This document shows positions 54,062 through 62,431 of a stretch of 64,000 nucleotides of DNA, piece by piece. The notes below the pieces were generated by a model. The model saw only the letters and a program-made list of their open reading frames with translations, had not been told where the DNA came from and did no database searches. Where the stretch lies: positions 1 through 64,000 of the forward strand of contig NZ_SUHQ01000005.1 in NCBI RefSeq assembly GCF_004962245.1, read 5' to 3'. Position 1 is the stretch's first letter; each line of letters opens with the position of its first letter. This DNA is from Mesorhizobium sp. (lineage in GTDB: Bacteria > Pseudomonadota > Alphaproteobacteria > Rhizobiales > Rhizobiaceae). The translations under genes were made by a program, and so were the position numbers.

Positions 54062-55613
54062 CGCAATCGTCATTGGCGGAGGCCACAATGGCCTCGTCTC
54101 GGCCGCCGTTCTGGCTAAGAACGGCCGCAAGGTGCTGGTGCTGGAAGCCGCCGACGATATCGGCGGCGCGGCGCGCACCGAGGCATTCGCACCGGGCTTT
54201 CGCGTCTCATCGATTGCCCATGTGCTGAACCGCCTGCATCCCGATGTGGTGAAGGCGCTGGAGCTGGAAAGGCACGGGCTGGACATTGCGCGCGGCGACT
54301 TTGTGCCGTCCGTGGCGCTGTCGAAGGACGGCCCGCCGCTTATCCTGCATGGCGCGTATGGCGAGGTGCTGACCGGTGCGAGCTCCTCCGAGCAGACCGC
54401 CTGGAAGGGGTTGCGCGCACAGCTGCTGCGCTACGCCGGCATCCTGAAGCCGCTCCTCGCGCGCCGCCCGCCCGATCTTGGCGGTATGTCGCTGCTTGAG
54501 ACGGCGTCGCTCGGCCAGACAGCTCTGGCGTTGAAGAGGCTCGGCAAGGAGGACATGCGCGACTTCCTGCGCGTTCTGTTGATGAACGTCGCCGACCTGC
54601 TCGACGAGCAGCTTACAGACGATCGGCTGAAGGGCCTGCTCGCCTTCGATGCCACGCTCGGCAGCCATCTCGGTCCGCGCTCGCCGACCTCGCTGCTTGG
54701 TCTCTACTATCGGCTGGCCGGGGAAACGGGTGGTGCCGCTGGCGCCCAGACGCTGCCGAAGGGCGGCATGGGCGCGGTCATTTCAGCCATCCGCGCAGCG
54801 GCGGAAAGGGCCGGCGTGGCCATCCGCACGTCGACACCAGTGGCAAGGATCATCGTTGCGAAAGGCCGCGCCGTCGGCGTCGCACTCGACAGCGGCGAAG
54901 AAATCCGGGCGAAAACCATCGTCTCCGCCATCAATACGGCGACCACCTTTTTCGACCTCGTCGGGCCGCGCGAGATCGACACCGGCTTCGTGCGTAAAGT
55001 CGGGAATATCCGCATGAAGGGCGATGCAGCAAAGTTGCATCTCGCGCTCGACCGGCCACCGCAATTCGCAGGTGTCGATGCAGCGGATCACAAGGGTCGT
55101 CTGGTCATCGCGCCCTCACCCGATCATGTCGAGCACGCCTTCAATCCATCGAAGTACGGCGCGTTCTCGCCCGAACCGGTAATGGAGATCACGCTGCCCA
55201 GCCTTGCCGATCCGTCGCTGGCGCCCGACGGTGCCTGTGTGCTGTCGGCCGTGGTGCAATACGCGCCCTATGCGCTGAGGGAACGCTGGAGCGAGGGCAA
55301 GCCGAAATTCCTCGAGGCGATCATGACTCAGCTCGAGACCTATGCGCCGGGGATCGGCAAGACAGTGCGCCATGCCGAATTGCTGACACCGGCCGACATC
55401 GAGGCGCGCTACCGGATGCCGGGCGGTCACTGGCACCACGGTGAACTGCAGGCCGACCAGATGCTGATGTCGCGCCCCGTCTCCGGCTGGTCAGGCTATG
55501 ACACGCCGGTCGAAGGGCTGTTCCTCGCCGGCGCCGGCTCGCATCCGGGCGGCGGTGTTTCGGGTGCGCCTGGCTTGAACGCCGCACGGCGCATCATCGC
55601 GATGAGGGGGTGA
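54048..55613 (+). CDS. FAD-dependent oxidoreductase, PYROXD2-like (second of pair)
   Basis: The protein is 521 aa. IVIGGGHNGLVSAAVLAKNG and LEAADDIGGAARTEAFAPGF parallel the upstream protein, and LFLAGAGSHPGGGVSGAPGLNAA is the C-terminal FAD motif. The two are clearly paralogues but only moderately similar in the middle. The 14-bp overlap implies coupled translation. A short inverted-repeat element is inserted 37 bp after its stop. Confidence 0.84.
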   Translation: MMSFDAIVIGGGHNGLVSAAVLAKNGRKVLVLEAADDIGGAARTEAFAPGFRVSSIAHVLNRLHPDVVKALELERHGLDIARGDFVPSVALSKDGPPLILHGAYGEVLTGASSSEQTAWKGLRAQLLRYAGILKPLLARRPPDLGGMSLLETASLGQTALALKRLGKEDMRDFLRVLLMNVADLLDEQLTDDRLKGLLAFDATLGSHLGPRSPTSLLGLYYRLAGETGGAAGAQTLPKGGMGAVISAIRAAAERAGVAIRTSTPVARIIVAKGRAVGVALDSGEEIRAKTIVSAINTATTFFDLVGPREIDTGFVRKVGNIRMKGDAAKLHLALDRPPQFAGVDAADHKGRLVIAPSPDHVEHAFNPSKYGAFSPEPVMEITLPSLADPSLAPDGACVLSAVVQYAPYALRERWSEGKPKFLEAIMTQLETYAPGIGKTVRHAELLTPADIEARYRMPGGHWHHGELQADQMLMSRPVSGWSGYDTPVEGLFLAGAGSHPGGGVSGAPGLNAARRIIAMRG

Positions 55614-55650
55614 CTGCGATGATCCAAACAGCCAAGGTCGTGCTCTACGG

Positions 55651-55810
55651 CGCCCCCCTCTGTCCTGCCGGACATCTCCCCCACTTGGGGGGAGATTGGC
55701 TCTCATCACCGTCTTCGCCAATCGCCAACGCTGCAGGGGAAATGCCAGCCAAGCAGCCAGCCGATCTCCCCCCTCGTGGGGGAGATGTCCGGCAGGACAG
55801 AGGGGGGCGC
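55651..55810. repeat. MITE-like inverted repeat, about 48-bp arms
   Basis: The left arm begins CGCCCCCCTCTGTCCTGCCG and the right arm ends with its reverse complement. The arms match at nearly every position over about 48 bp and contain internal ATCTCCCCC/GGGGGAGAT hairpins. About 60 bp of unrelated DNA lie between. No transposase is encoded. It sits inside an operon between 54048-55613 and the GcvT-like gene and may weaken transcription through it. The element at 42420 is a partial relative. Confidence 0.8.
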
Positions 55811-55824
55811 GAAGGAACGCCGTC

Positions 55825-57072
55825 ATGACCCGCCAGCTCAACATCAACCCTTCGGCCCGTACTCTTGCCCAATCCCATTTCCGCACCTTGCGGCTGGGCA
55901 CGCCGTTTCAGCCGCGCATCGATGCGCTGGCCAAGACCAATGACTGGTACAATTGGGCCGGCTACCGGGCGCCACATTCGCTGTGGGACGAGGAGCTCGA
56001 ATATTTCGCCATCCGCAACCAGGCGGCCTTGTTCGACATCTCGCCGATGACGAAATACCGTATCGAGGGCCCGGATGCCGAGGCCTTCCTCAATCGCGTC
56101 ACGCTGCGCGACGTGACCAAACTCAAGGCCCGCCGCGTCCACTACACCGCCTGGTGCGACGACGAGGGTTTCGTCCTCGACGACGGCACGTTGTTCCGCC
56201 TGTCGCCGACGCGGTTCCGGCTGTGCTCGCAAGAACGGCATCTGCCCTGGTTGCTCGACAGCGCCAAAGGTTTCGATGTGACGGTCGAAGAAGAAACCGA
56301 AGCTGTCGCCGGTCTGGCATTGCAAGGACCGACCGCCTTCGCCGTGCTGCGCGAGGCCGGTTTCGCCGGCGTCGAAAATCTGAAGGTATTCGACCTCGCC
56401 GACTTCCCACACGACAGCTCCCCCCAGGGAAACAGCCAAGTCACCATCTCGCGCACCGGTTTCACCGGCGATCTCGGTTACGAGTTGTTCGTGCCGTCTG
56501 AGCAGGCACTGAGCCTTTGGGACCGGCTGATGGCGGCTGGCGAATTGCGCGGCATCCGTGCCATCGGCTACACGGCACTCAACCGCGCCCGGCTCGAAGC
56601 CGGCTTGATCGTCGCCAATTCCGACTTCGTCACCTCCGAGCATGCCATCCGCGCCGACCGCTTGCGCATGCCGGACGAGATCGGTCTCGGTTTCATGGTC
56701 GACCTCGAAAAAGGCCATTTCAACGGCCGCCGCGCCATTCTCGAAGCTCGCGCCAGGCGGAAGCTGCGGCATGTGCTGGTCGGGCTGGAAATCGAAGGTA
56801 ACATTCCGGCCGAGCATGCCATCGTCTACTACAGGAAAAGCCAGGAGGTCGGGCTGATCAGCGCCGCCACGTGGTCGCCGATGGCCAAGCGCAACATCGC
56901 CATCGCCTCGCTGGCGCGGTCGTTCGGCGATACGATCGTCGACGACCTCTGGGTCGAGATCTACGCCATGCGCGAGTTGCAGTACCAGAAGCTGATGAAG
57001 CGGGCCAAGGTGGTGCCGCGACCCTTCATCAGGCTCGACCGCCGCACTGCCAATCCACCGGCGGATTTCTGA
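55825..57072 (+). CDS. GcvT/DmdA-family tetrahydrofolate-dependent methyltransferase-like protein
   Basis: The protein is 415 aa from ATG 55825; GAAGGAACG stands upstream, outside the repeat. The aminomethyltransferase fold is shown by ALFDISPMTKYRIEGPDAEAFLNRV, GFVLDDGTLFRLSPTRFRL (folate-site aspartates) and ISRTGFTGDLGYELFVP, with the C-terminal domain containing VGLISAATWSP. The group takes one-carbon units from glycine, sarcosine, dimethylglycine or DMSP to folate. Here it could capture the formaldehyde or methyl group released from the amine. It is cytoplasmic. Confidence 0.86.
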   Translation: MTRQLNINPSARTLAQSHFRTLRLGTPFQPRIDALAKTNDWYNWAGYRAPHSLWDEELEYFAIRNQAALFDISPMTKYRIEGPDAEAFLNRVTLRDVTKLKARRVHYTAWCDDEGFVLDDGTLFRLSPTRFRLCSQERHLPWLLDSAKGFDVTVEEETEAVAGLALQGPTAFAVLREAGFAGVENLKVFDLADFPHDSSPQGNSQVTISRTGFTGDLGYELFVPSEQALSLWDRLMAAGELRGIRAIGYTALNRARLEAGLIVANSDFVTSEHAIRADRLRMPDEIGLGFMVDLEKGHFNGRRAILEARARRKLRHVLVGLEIEGNIPAEHAIVYYRKSQEVGLISAATWSPMAKRNIAIASLARSFGDTIVDDLWVEIYAMRELQYQKLMKRAKVVPRPFIRLDRRTANPPADF

Positions 57073-57074
57073 TC

Positions 57075-57335
57075 ATGACCGACGAGACAGACAAGTCCGA
57101 CGTCGATGGGGAGGCCACCGAACAGTGGGAACTGATCAACACGCCGCTCGGCGAAAAATGGTCGGGTCGCACGCGCTACGCCGCTGCCATGTTCTTCTAC
57201 AAGCGCGGCGAGATGGGTGCCGAGGCACTGGAGGTCTACCGTATCTGCGCTCGGCTGGATTCGGAAAATCCGCTGCCGATCATCCGTGACCGCGGCGTCG
57301 GCCAAGACTGGCTGAGGCGCATGGGCTTCAAATAG
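57075..57335 (+). CDS. Conserved-looking 86-aa acidic protein
   Basis: ATG 57075 follows the GcvT stop by two bases, so it belongs to that transcript. The N-terminus is acidic (MTDETDKSDVDGEATEQWE); the rest is mixed and ends in WLRRMGFK, with single WSGRTRYAAAMFFYKRGEMG and LEVYRICARLD segments suggesting a small helical domain. I do not recognise a family. Tight linkage suggests a chaperone, subunit or regulator for the GcvT-like or FAD enzymes. Confidence 0.6.
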   Translation: MTDETDKSDVDGEATEQWELINTPLGEKWSGRTRYAAAMFFYKRGEMGAEALEVYRICARLDSENPLPIIRDRGVGQDWLRRMGFK

Positions 57336-57342
57336 CTCGCCC

Positions 57343-57516
57343 TAGGGTATGTTGAGATTCGGGTCAGGCCGAGCCGGAGTCGAAGACGGGCGCGAAGCGA
57401 CCAGACTGGGTGGGGTCCGAGAACCCGAACGGAGCGGACATTTGGGTCCGTGAGTACCGGAAGCGCAGGAAACCGCCGTTCGCAGGCCGGCATCACCTGA
57501 ACATCAACAGGCCCTA
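57343..57516. repeat. MITE-like element with imperfect terminal repeats
   Basis: Both ends, read inward, follow TAGGG-nn-TGTTGA and then TTC-GGT-GCCG spacing, matching at about 22 of 29 positions (57343-57371 against 57488-57516). The interior has no gene. The right end overlaps the stop codon of the dipeptidase gene: its TAG (57516-57514) is the first three bases of the terminal repeat. I recall near-identical segments in other Mesorhizobium DNA. Confidence 0.55.
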
Positions 57517-58572
57517 CCCGATCGTTCTTTCCAGCATGCCGAGCCAGTTGCGATAGGCGATCTTCTCGATCAGTGCGCGACCAAAGCCGCGCGCGGCGAA
57601 CGCGTCGAGCAGCTTCGGCAGGCCGGTGACATCGCCGATCACAGCCGGGATCATGGCGCCGTCGAAATCGGACCCGAGGCCGACGCCGTCTTCGCCGAGT
57701 GCCTGCAGCAGGGAATCGACATGCCGCACCATGATGTCGAGACTGGTATCGGCATTCATCCTGCCGTCTTCGCGCAGGAACCCGGTGGCGAAATTCAGGC
57801 CGACCATGCCGCCCGACTCGCGGATCGCGCCAAGCTGCCAATCGGTGAGATTGCGGGAATGTCCGCAGATCGCATGCACATTGGAATGGGTCGCGACCAG
57901 TGGCGCGTCGCTGATCTCGGCGACGTCGCGAAATCCCTTTTCGTTGAGGTGCGAAAGATCGACCATTATCTTGAGCTGGTTGCAGGCCTTGACCAGCGCC
58001 TTGCCGGCATCGGTCAGCCCCGGCCCGGTGTCGGGCGTCGACGGAAAGCGGAACGGCACGCCGTGGCCGAAGGCGTTCGGACGGCTCCAGACGATACCCA
58101 GCGAGCGCAGGCCCGCAGCGTGCAGCACGTCGAGCATGATCAGCTCTGGATCGATTGCCTCGATGCCTTCGATGTGGAACACCGCCGCAATCGACCCTTG
58201 TGCCATGGCGTTTCGCACGTCGTCGGCGCTCCGGCAGACGGTGAGCGCCGACGCTCGCTCCAGCCTGAACAGGATCGAGGCCATGGCGATTGTGGAGGGA
58301 AGCGCGTCGGCGCGCGCAAGTTCGGACGGCAAGGGCTCGTTGTCGCTTGGCGCCGGTGGCACCGCGCTGCGCCTGGATTTCTCGACCGGCGGTGGGAAAA
58401 TAGCGAACATGCCGCCGGCAAAGCCGCCCTTCTTCGCCCGCGGCAGGTCGATATGGCCACCCTGCGTTCCCTCGAAGAACAGCTTTTCGACATCCGCGTC
58501 TTTCGACTGATAGAGCCTGAGCAGCGTGTCGTTGTGGCCGTCGAAGACGGGAACGCGATCGGTTTCGGTCAT
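57514..58572 (-). CDS. Membrane dipeptidase (renal dipeptidase, peptidase M19)
   Basis: The protein is 352 aa. The zinc site is visible in VFDGHNDTLLRL (His-x-Asp), with later ligands in FHIEGIEAID, VATHSNVHAICGHSRNL and VGLGSDFDGAMIP. The family hydrolyses dipeptides and also D-amino acid or beta-lactam amides. A dipeptidase of this family accompanies glycine-betaine catabolic genes in pseudomonads as I recall, so its place here may be functional. Its stop codon lies within a repeat element, so the C-terminus may be slightly altered. No signal peptide. Confidence 0.88.
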   Translation of the reverse strand: MTETDRVPVFDGHNDTLLRLYQSKDADVEKLFFEGTQGGHIDLPRAKKGGFAGGMFAIFPPPVEKSRRSAVPPAPSDNEPLPSELARADALPSTIAMASILFRLERASALTVCRSADDVRNAMAQGSIAAVFHIEGIEAIDPELIMLDVLHAAGLRSLGIVWSRPNAFGHGVPFRFPSTPDTGPGLTDAGKALVKACNQLKIMVDLSHLNEKGFRDVAEISDAPLVATHSNVHAICGHSRNLTDWQLGAIRESGGMVGLNFATGFLREDGRMNADTSLDIMVRHVDSLLQALGEDGVGLGSDFDGAMIPAVIGDVTGLPKLLDAFAARGFGRALIEKIAYRNWLGMLERTIG

Positions 58573-58761
58573 CAGGGGGTCATTTCGGTTCGATTGGTCG
58601 GGCAGGCGGCTGCGAGCCAGCAGCGGGCAACATACCTACTTAGGCAAGACAATACCCCCTAGGCAAGACAGGCGATCTGCGCAAATGCCACAGCGATGCA
58701 TGTTCTGTGGCTGACCGCCTGACCGTCATCGCGCGCCAAGGCGTGTGGGTAGGATCCAGCC

Positions 58762-59061
58762 CTATTGCTTCAGCACGTCGGCCCATTCCTTGTGACGACG
58801 GAACTGGGCGTTGGCGAACGGACAGAGCGGGATGATCTTCTTGCCCGCCGCGCGCGCGTCCTCGACGGCGCGGGTGACGAGGCGAAGCCCCGCACCCTGG
58901 CCGCGAAACGCATCCGGTACGTCGGTATGATCGATGATAATCTGGTGCTCGCCGATCTTGGTGAAGGTCATCTCCGCCTCGGCGCCGTCCGGCCCGCGCA
59001 AGAGATAACGGCCTTTGGAACCGCGGTCCTCGAGTTCGATCTCCGGCAATTGGTCAGGCAT
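58762..59061 (-). CDS. Short GNAT-type N-acetyltransferase (YjdJ-like)
   Basis: The protein is 99 aa. TDVPDAFRGQGAGLRLVTRAVEDARAAGKKIIPLCPF contains the acetyl-CoA loop (RGQGAG) and the C-x-F segment of the small YjdJ-like GNAT group. Its substrate is unknown. It follows the carboxylesterase gene by 3 bp and ends the leftward operon. Confidence 0.83.
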   Translation of the reverse strand: MPDQLPEIELEDRGSKGRYLLRGPDGAEAEMTFTKIGEHQIIIDHTDVPDAFRGQGAGLRLVTRAVEDARAAGKKIIPLCPFANAQFRRHKEWADVLKQ

Positions 59062-59064
59062 TGC

Positions 59065-59688
59065 TTACGCTCCTTCTACCGGCGTGGCGGACAGGAATCG
59101 CCGCGCTGCCTCGATCTCGTTCGACTGCACCTCATGGCCGCCGTCGTGCCACTCCACTGTGACATCGGCGCCATCGGCACGCAAATAGGCCTCCAGCCGC
59201 GACGTCAGGTTGGGCGGGCAGATCGGATCGCGTCTGCCTGCTGTGACCAGGATGCGGTGGCCGGCGAGACTTCCCTCGATCTCCGGCTCGAACGGAATCA
59301 GCGGATGCATCAGCACCGGCGCGTCGAACAGCGAGGGCGCCGCGAACACCACCGAGGCCAGTATGTTGGCGCCGTTGGAGTAGCCGAGGCCAAGCACCGA
59401 CGAAGGCTTTATCGCCTCGACCTGCGACGTGACGAAGCCAACCATCTTGTTTGTCGCGCGCGCCAGGTCGCCCATATCGTAGACGCCCTCGCCGGTGCGG
59501 CGGAAGAAGCGCGCAGCACCTTGTTCCGAGACATCGCCGCGCGGCGAGACGATGGTCGCTTGCGGCGCGAGATCGCGCCCGAGCGACAGAAGCTGACTCT
59601 CGTCGGCCCCGGTGCCGTGGAAGACGAAGAGCAGTGGTCCGCCCGGCGAACCGGGCAGCACCTTGTGGATGTAAGCGTCCGTGCTCAT
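59065..59688 (-). CDS. Phospholipase/carboxylesterase-family alpha/beta hydrolase (MhqD-like)
   Basis: The protein is 207 aa. LFVFHGTGADESQLLSL is the oxyanion region, LGLGYSNGANILAS the nucleophile elbow (G-Y-S-N-G), AGRRDPICP the acid and WHDGGHEVQ the histidine. This group includes MhqD, found with the hydroquinone dioxygenase MhqO in Bacillus. The same pairing occurs here: the dioxygenase gene ends 10 bp upstream. It may hydrolyse the ring-cleavage product. Confidence 0.83.
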   Translation of the reverse strand: MSTDAYIHKVLPGSPGGPLLFVFHGTGADESQLLSLGRDLAPQATIVSPRGDVSEQGAARFFRRTGEGVYDMGDLARATNKMVGFVTSQVEAIKPSSVLGLGYSNGANILASVVFAAPSLFDAPVLMHPLIPFEPEIEGSLAGHRILVTAGRRDPICPPNLTSRLEAYLRADGADVTVEWHDGGHEVQSNEIEAARRFLSATPVEGA

Positions 59689-59698
59689 GATCTGATCC

Positions 59699-60631
59699 TC
59701 AGTCTTCCAGCTTCTGCAAATGCTGTTCGAGATAGGGCCTGAGATGCTGGTGCTGCGACGGCAGCTTCAGCGCCTCGCCGAGATGGGCGGTGTCCTCGTC
59801 TCGGTCGAAGCCCGGTTCGTTGGTGGCGACTTCGAACAGCACGCCGCCCGGCGTGCGGAAATAGATCGCCCAGAAGTAGTCGCGGTCGATCACCGGCGTC
59901 ACCTGATAACCGGTGTCCATCAGCGCCTTGCGCACTTCGAGTTGCTTGGCGCGGTTTTCGACAGCGAAGGCGACGTGGTGGACGGAGCCGGCGCCGAGAT
60001 CGGCGAAAGCAGCGCCCGGCAGCGATTCGATATCGACGACATTGGCGCCATTGCCGTTCTTCACCGCCAGCCGCCTGACGGCGCCGGATGTGTCGACTTC
60101 CTCATAGCCCATGAATTTCAGCAGCTCTTCCGTGGCGCCGCCATCCCTCAATCTGAGCGAAACCGAATGAAAGCCGCGGATCGCCTCGTCGGAGGGTACT
60201 CCGCCCTTCGCCCACGGCGCCCTGGTGTCCGCCTTGTCCTCGACCAGCGCAAAACCATCGCCGTCGGGGCCGGCGAAGGCGAGACGCTTCTCCCCGAAGG
60301 CCTCTTCGCGCGAGAGGCCGGTCACCCCCTCATCGGCAAAACGCTTTTCCCAATAGGCGAGCGTGCCCTCGGGCACCGAATAGACCGTGGTGCCGACTTC
60401 GCCGACGCCGTGGCGGCCCTTGCCGATGTTGGGGAACGGAAAATAGGTCATCACCGAACCGGGCGTGCCGATCTCGTCGGCATAGTAGAGATGGTAGACA
60501 TCCGGTGCGTCGAAATTGACGGTTTTCTTGACCCGGCGCAGGCCGAGCTTCCTGGTGAAGAATTCATTGTTCTGGCGCGCATCCTTCGCCATCGAGGTAA
60601 CGTGATGCAGGCCTTTGATCTGGTTGAGCAT
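59699..60631 (-). CDS. Ring-cleaving dioxygenase, VOC superfamily (MhqO/LinE-like)
   Basis: The protein is 310 aa from ATG 60631, with AAGGAAGGAG upstream. Two glyoxalase-type modules are seen: GLHHVTSMAKDARQNNEFF at the N-terminus and GSVHHVAFAV near residue 220. Metal ligands are His of the first, His of the second, and Glu in GVLFEVATNEPGF. Hydroquinone-type extradiol dioxygenases have this layout. The unit probably detoxifies quinones or opens hydroquinones. The open frame continues far upstream without stop across the sulfatase gene, but conservation begins at MLNQIKGLHH. Confidence 0.86.
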   Translation of the reverse strand: MLNQIKGLHHVTSMAKDARQNNEFFTRKLGLRRVKKTVNFDAPDVYHLYYADEIGTPGSVMTYFPFPNIGKGRHGVGEVGTTVYSVPEGTLAYWEKRFADEGVTGLSREEAFGEKRLAFAGPDGDGFALVEDKADTRAPWAKGGVPSDEAIRGFHSVSLRLRDGGATEELLKFMGYEEVDTSGAVRRLAVKNGNGANVVDIESLPGAAFADLGAGSVHHVAFAVENRAKQLEVRKALMDTGYQVTPVIDRDYFWAIYFRTPGGVLFEVATNEPGFDRDEDTAHLGEALKLPSQHQHLRPYLEQHLQKLED

Positions 60632-60739
60632 TTTCCTGCTCCTTCCTTGTCCTGTGCGGCCCATGCCGCTGTCCACGCCAATATGAGGACCCGCCAGCCG
60701 GCGGCAAAGGCCGCAAACACAGAATGGACTGTGTTCTAT

Positions 60740-60770
60740 TAGTGAACAATAGAATGGCCTTTGTTCACTA
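60740..60770. promoter_or_regulatory. Divergent-promoter operator with 10-bp arms
   Basis: TAGTGAACAA and TTGTTCACTA are exact reverse complements separated by 11 bp. A related half, TGTGTTCTATT, lies just left, and AGAATGG occurs twice. The dyad sits between the dioxygenase operon and the sulfatase gene. It fits an HxlR/MarR/TetR-type repressor of a quinone response, but no such regulator gene is in view. Confidence 0.65.
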
Positions 60771-60850
60771 TTTTTGTCGACGCTTCTGGCTTGCGTCGCC
60801 GCAAAAATTTGGCTCCATGAGCGGCACGCTTCAAATGAAGGATACAACGA

Positions 60851-62431
60851 TTGGCCGGAAAAGGCAGGCGCCCGAACATTCTCCTGATCACCTGCGACCA
60901 GTGGCGCGGCGACTGCCTGTCGGCTGTCGGTCATCCGGTGGTGCGCACTCCGAACGTCGACGCACTCGCTGCCGAGGGCGTACTGTTCAGAAAACACTAT
61001 GGCGGGGCGGCGCCCTGCTCGCCGGCGCGCGCCTGCCTCTACACCGGCCTTTACCAGATGAACAACCGTGTTTGCCGCAATGGCACGCCGCTCGACGCTC
61101 GCCACGGCAACATAGCGCTTTCGTTGCGCGGCCTCGGCTATGATCCGACGCTGTTCGGCTACACCGACGTGTCGCCCGATCCGCGCGCTCTGGCGCCAAG
61201 CGACCCGCGGCTGAAAAGCTACGAAGGCGTGCTGCCCGGCTTCACCGTGCGCCAACTCCTGCCGGAGCACCAGAAACCATGGCTGTCCTGGCTCAAGGCG
61301 CGCGGCGTCGATACCGGCGCCGGCTTTCCGGACATCCATCGCCCAGCGGGCGAGATCCATGGCGGCGGGACCGACAGCGCGGTGACCACCGCACCGCCCG
61401 TCTACTCGAAGGACGAGACTCCTGCCGCTTTCCTGACCGGCGAATTCGTTCGCTGGCTTGGCGAGCAGGCGTACGACACGCCATGGTTTGCGCATCTTTC
61501 CTTCATCAGCCCGCACCCGCCCTTCGTCGTGCCGGAGCCCTACAACACGATGTATGATCCCGCCGGCGGCACAGCCTTCCACCGCGCCGCGAGCTGGCAG
61601 GCCGAGGCGGAAAGCCACCCCTATCTTGCCTATGATCTTGACCAGCAGGAGCGGGCAAAGTTCCGCCCGGGGGCCGAGGGCAAGGTGCGCGACTGGAGCG
61701 ACGACGATTTTCGCCGCATCCGCGCGCTCTATTACGGCATGATCTCGGAGGTCGATGCGCAGCTTGGCCGCATCTGGCAAGCGGTCAAGGCAGCGGATGC
61801 CTGGGACGACACCATCATCGTTGTGACCTCCGACCATGCTGAGATGATGGGCGACCATTTCATGCTGGGCAAAGGTGGCTTCTTCGACGGCAGTTTTCAT
61901 ATCCCGCTGATCATCCGCGACCCGCGCCGCCGCAGAGCGGCCGGCGCCAGCGTCGACCGCTTCTCTGAGGCGGTGGACATAGCGCCGACATTGCTCGATC
62001 TGCTTGGCGAGGAAACGCCGCCGCATCTCGACGGACACTCGCTGAAGCCGTTCCTGGATGCCAGGGAGCCGGACGACTGGCGCGAGGCCGCGCATTGGGA
62101 GTTCGATTTCCGCTCGGTTGCCGACAGTCATGCCGAGCGCCATTTCGGCATCGGTCCGCGCCAGTGCAATCTGGCCGTCATCCGCACGAAGGAATTCAAA
62201 TATGTCCATTTCGGCGGCGGCCTGCCGCCGCTGCTGTTCGACCTGGAGAAGGATCAAGCTGAGCTGACCAATGTCGCTGCCGACCCGGCCTATCTGCGCG
62301 TCCGGCTGGAGCTTGCCGAAAGGCTGCTTGCCTGGCGGGCCGAACATCTCGACCAGTCGCTGGCGCTTGCCGAACTGACCGAGGATGGCGTCGCCGGCCA
62401 CGTCGCAGGCCTGCTACCTTTCCAGCCATGA
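60851..62431 (+). CDS. Sulfatase-superfamily hydrolase, phosphonate monoester hydrolase-like
   Basis: The protein is 526 aa, TTG start at 60851 with GAAGGA nine bases before. The N-terminal PNILLITCDQWRGD gives the metal aspartates. C56 in PCSPARACLYTG is the residue converted to formylglycine. VTSDHAEMMGDHFMLGKGGFFDGSFHIP completes the metal site. Overall order and spacing, including MNNRVCRNGTPLDARH and DWREAAHWEFDFR, resemble the Rhizobium phosphonate monoester hydrolase/arylsulfatase. No signal peptide, so it acts in the cytoplasm. No linked sulfate or phosphonate transporter is seen here. Confidence 0.86.
   Translation: MAGKGRRPNILLITCDQWRGDCLSAVGHPVVRTPNVDALAAEGVLFRKHYGGAAPCSPARACLYTGLYQMNNRVCRNGTPLDARHGNIALSLRGLGYDPTLFGYTDVSPDPRALAPSDPRLKSYEGVLPGFTVRQLLPEHQKPWLSWLKARGVDTGAGFPDIHRPAGEIHGGGTDSAVTTAPPVYSKDETPAAFLTGEFVRWLGEQAYDTPWFAHLSFISPHPPFVVPEPYNTMYDPAGGTAFHRAASWQAEAESHPYLAYDLDQQERAKFRPGAEGKVRDWSDDDFRRIRALYYGMISEVDAQLGRIWQAVKAADAWDDTIIVVTSDHAEMMGDHFMLGKGGFFDGSFHIPLIIRDPRRRRAAGASVDRFSEAVDIAPTLLDLLGEETPPHLDGHSLKPFLDAREPDDWREAAHWEFDFRSVADSHAERHFGIGPRQCNLAVIRTKEFKYVHFGGGLPPLLFDLEKDQAELTNVAADPAYLRVRLELAERLLAWRAEHLDQSLALAELTEDGVAGHVAGLLPFQP

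Noticed and set aside
55610..55828. Open frame of 72 codons on the plus strand
   Set aside because: Most of it reads through the inverted-repeat element and depends on that insertion.
60632..62401. In-frame upstream extension of the dioxygenase, giving 900 codons
   Set aside because: It runs antisense through the sulfatase gene. Conservation and a strong ribosome site begin at 60631.
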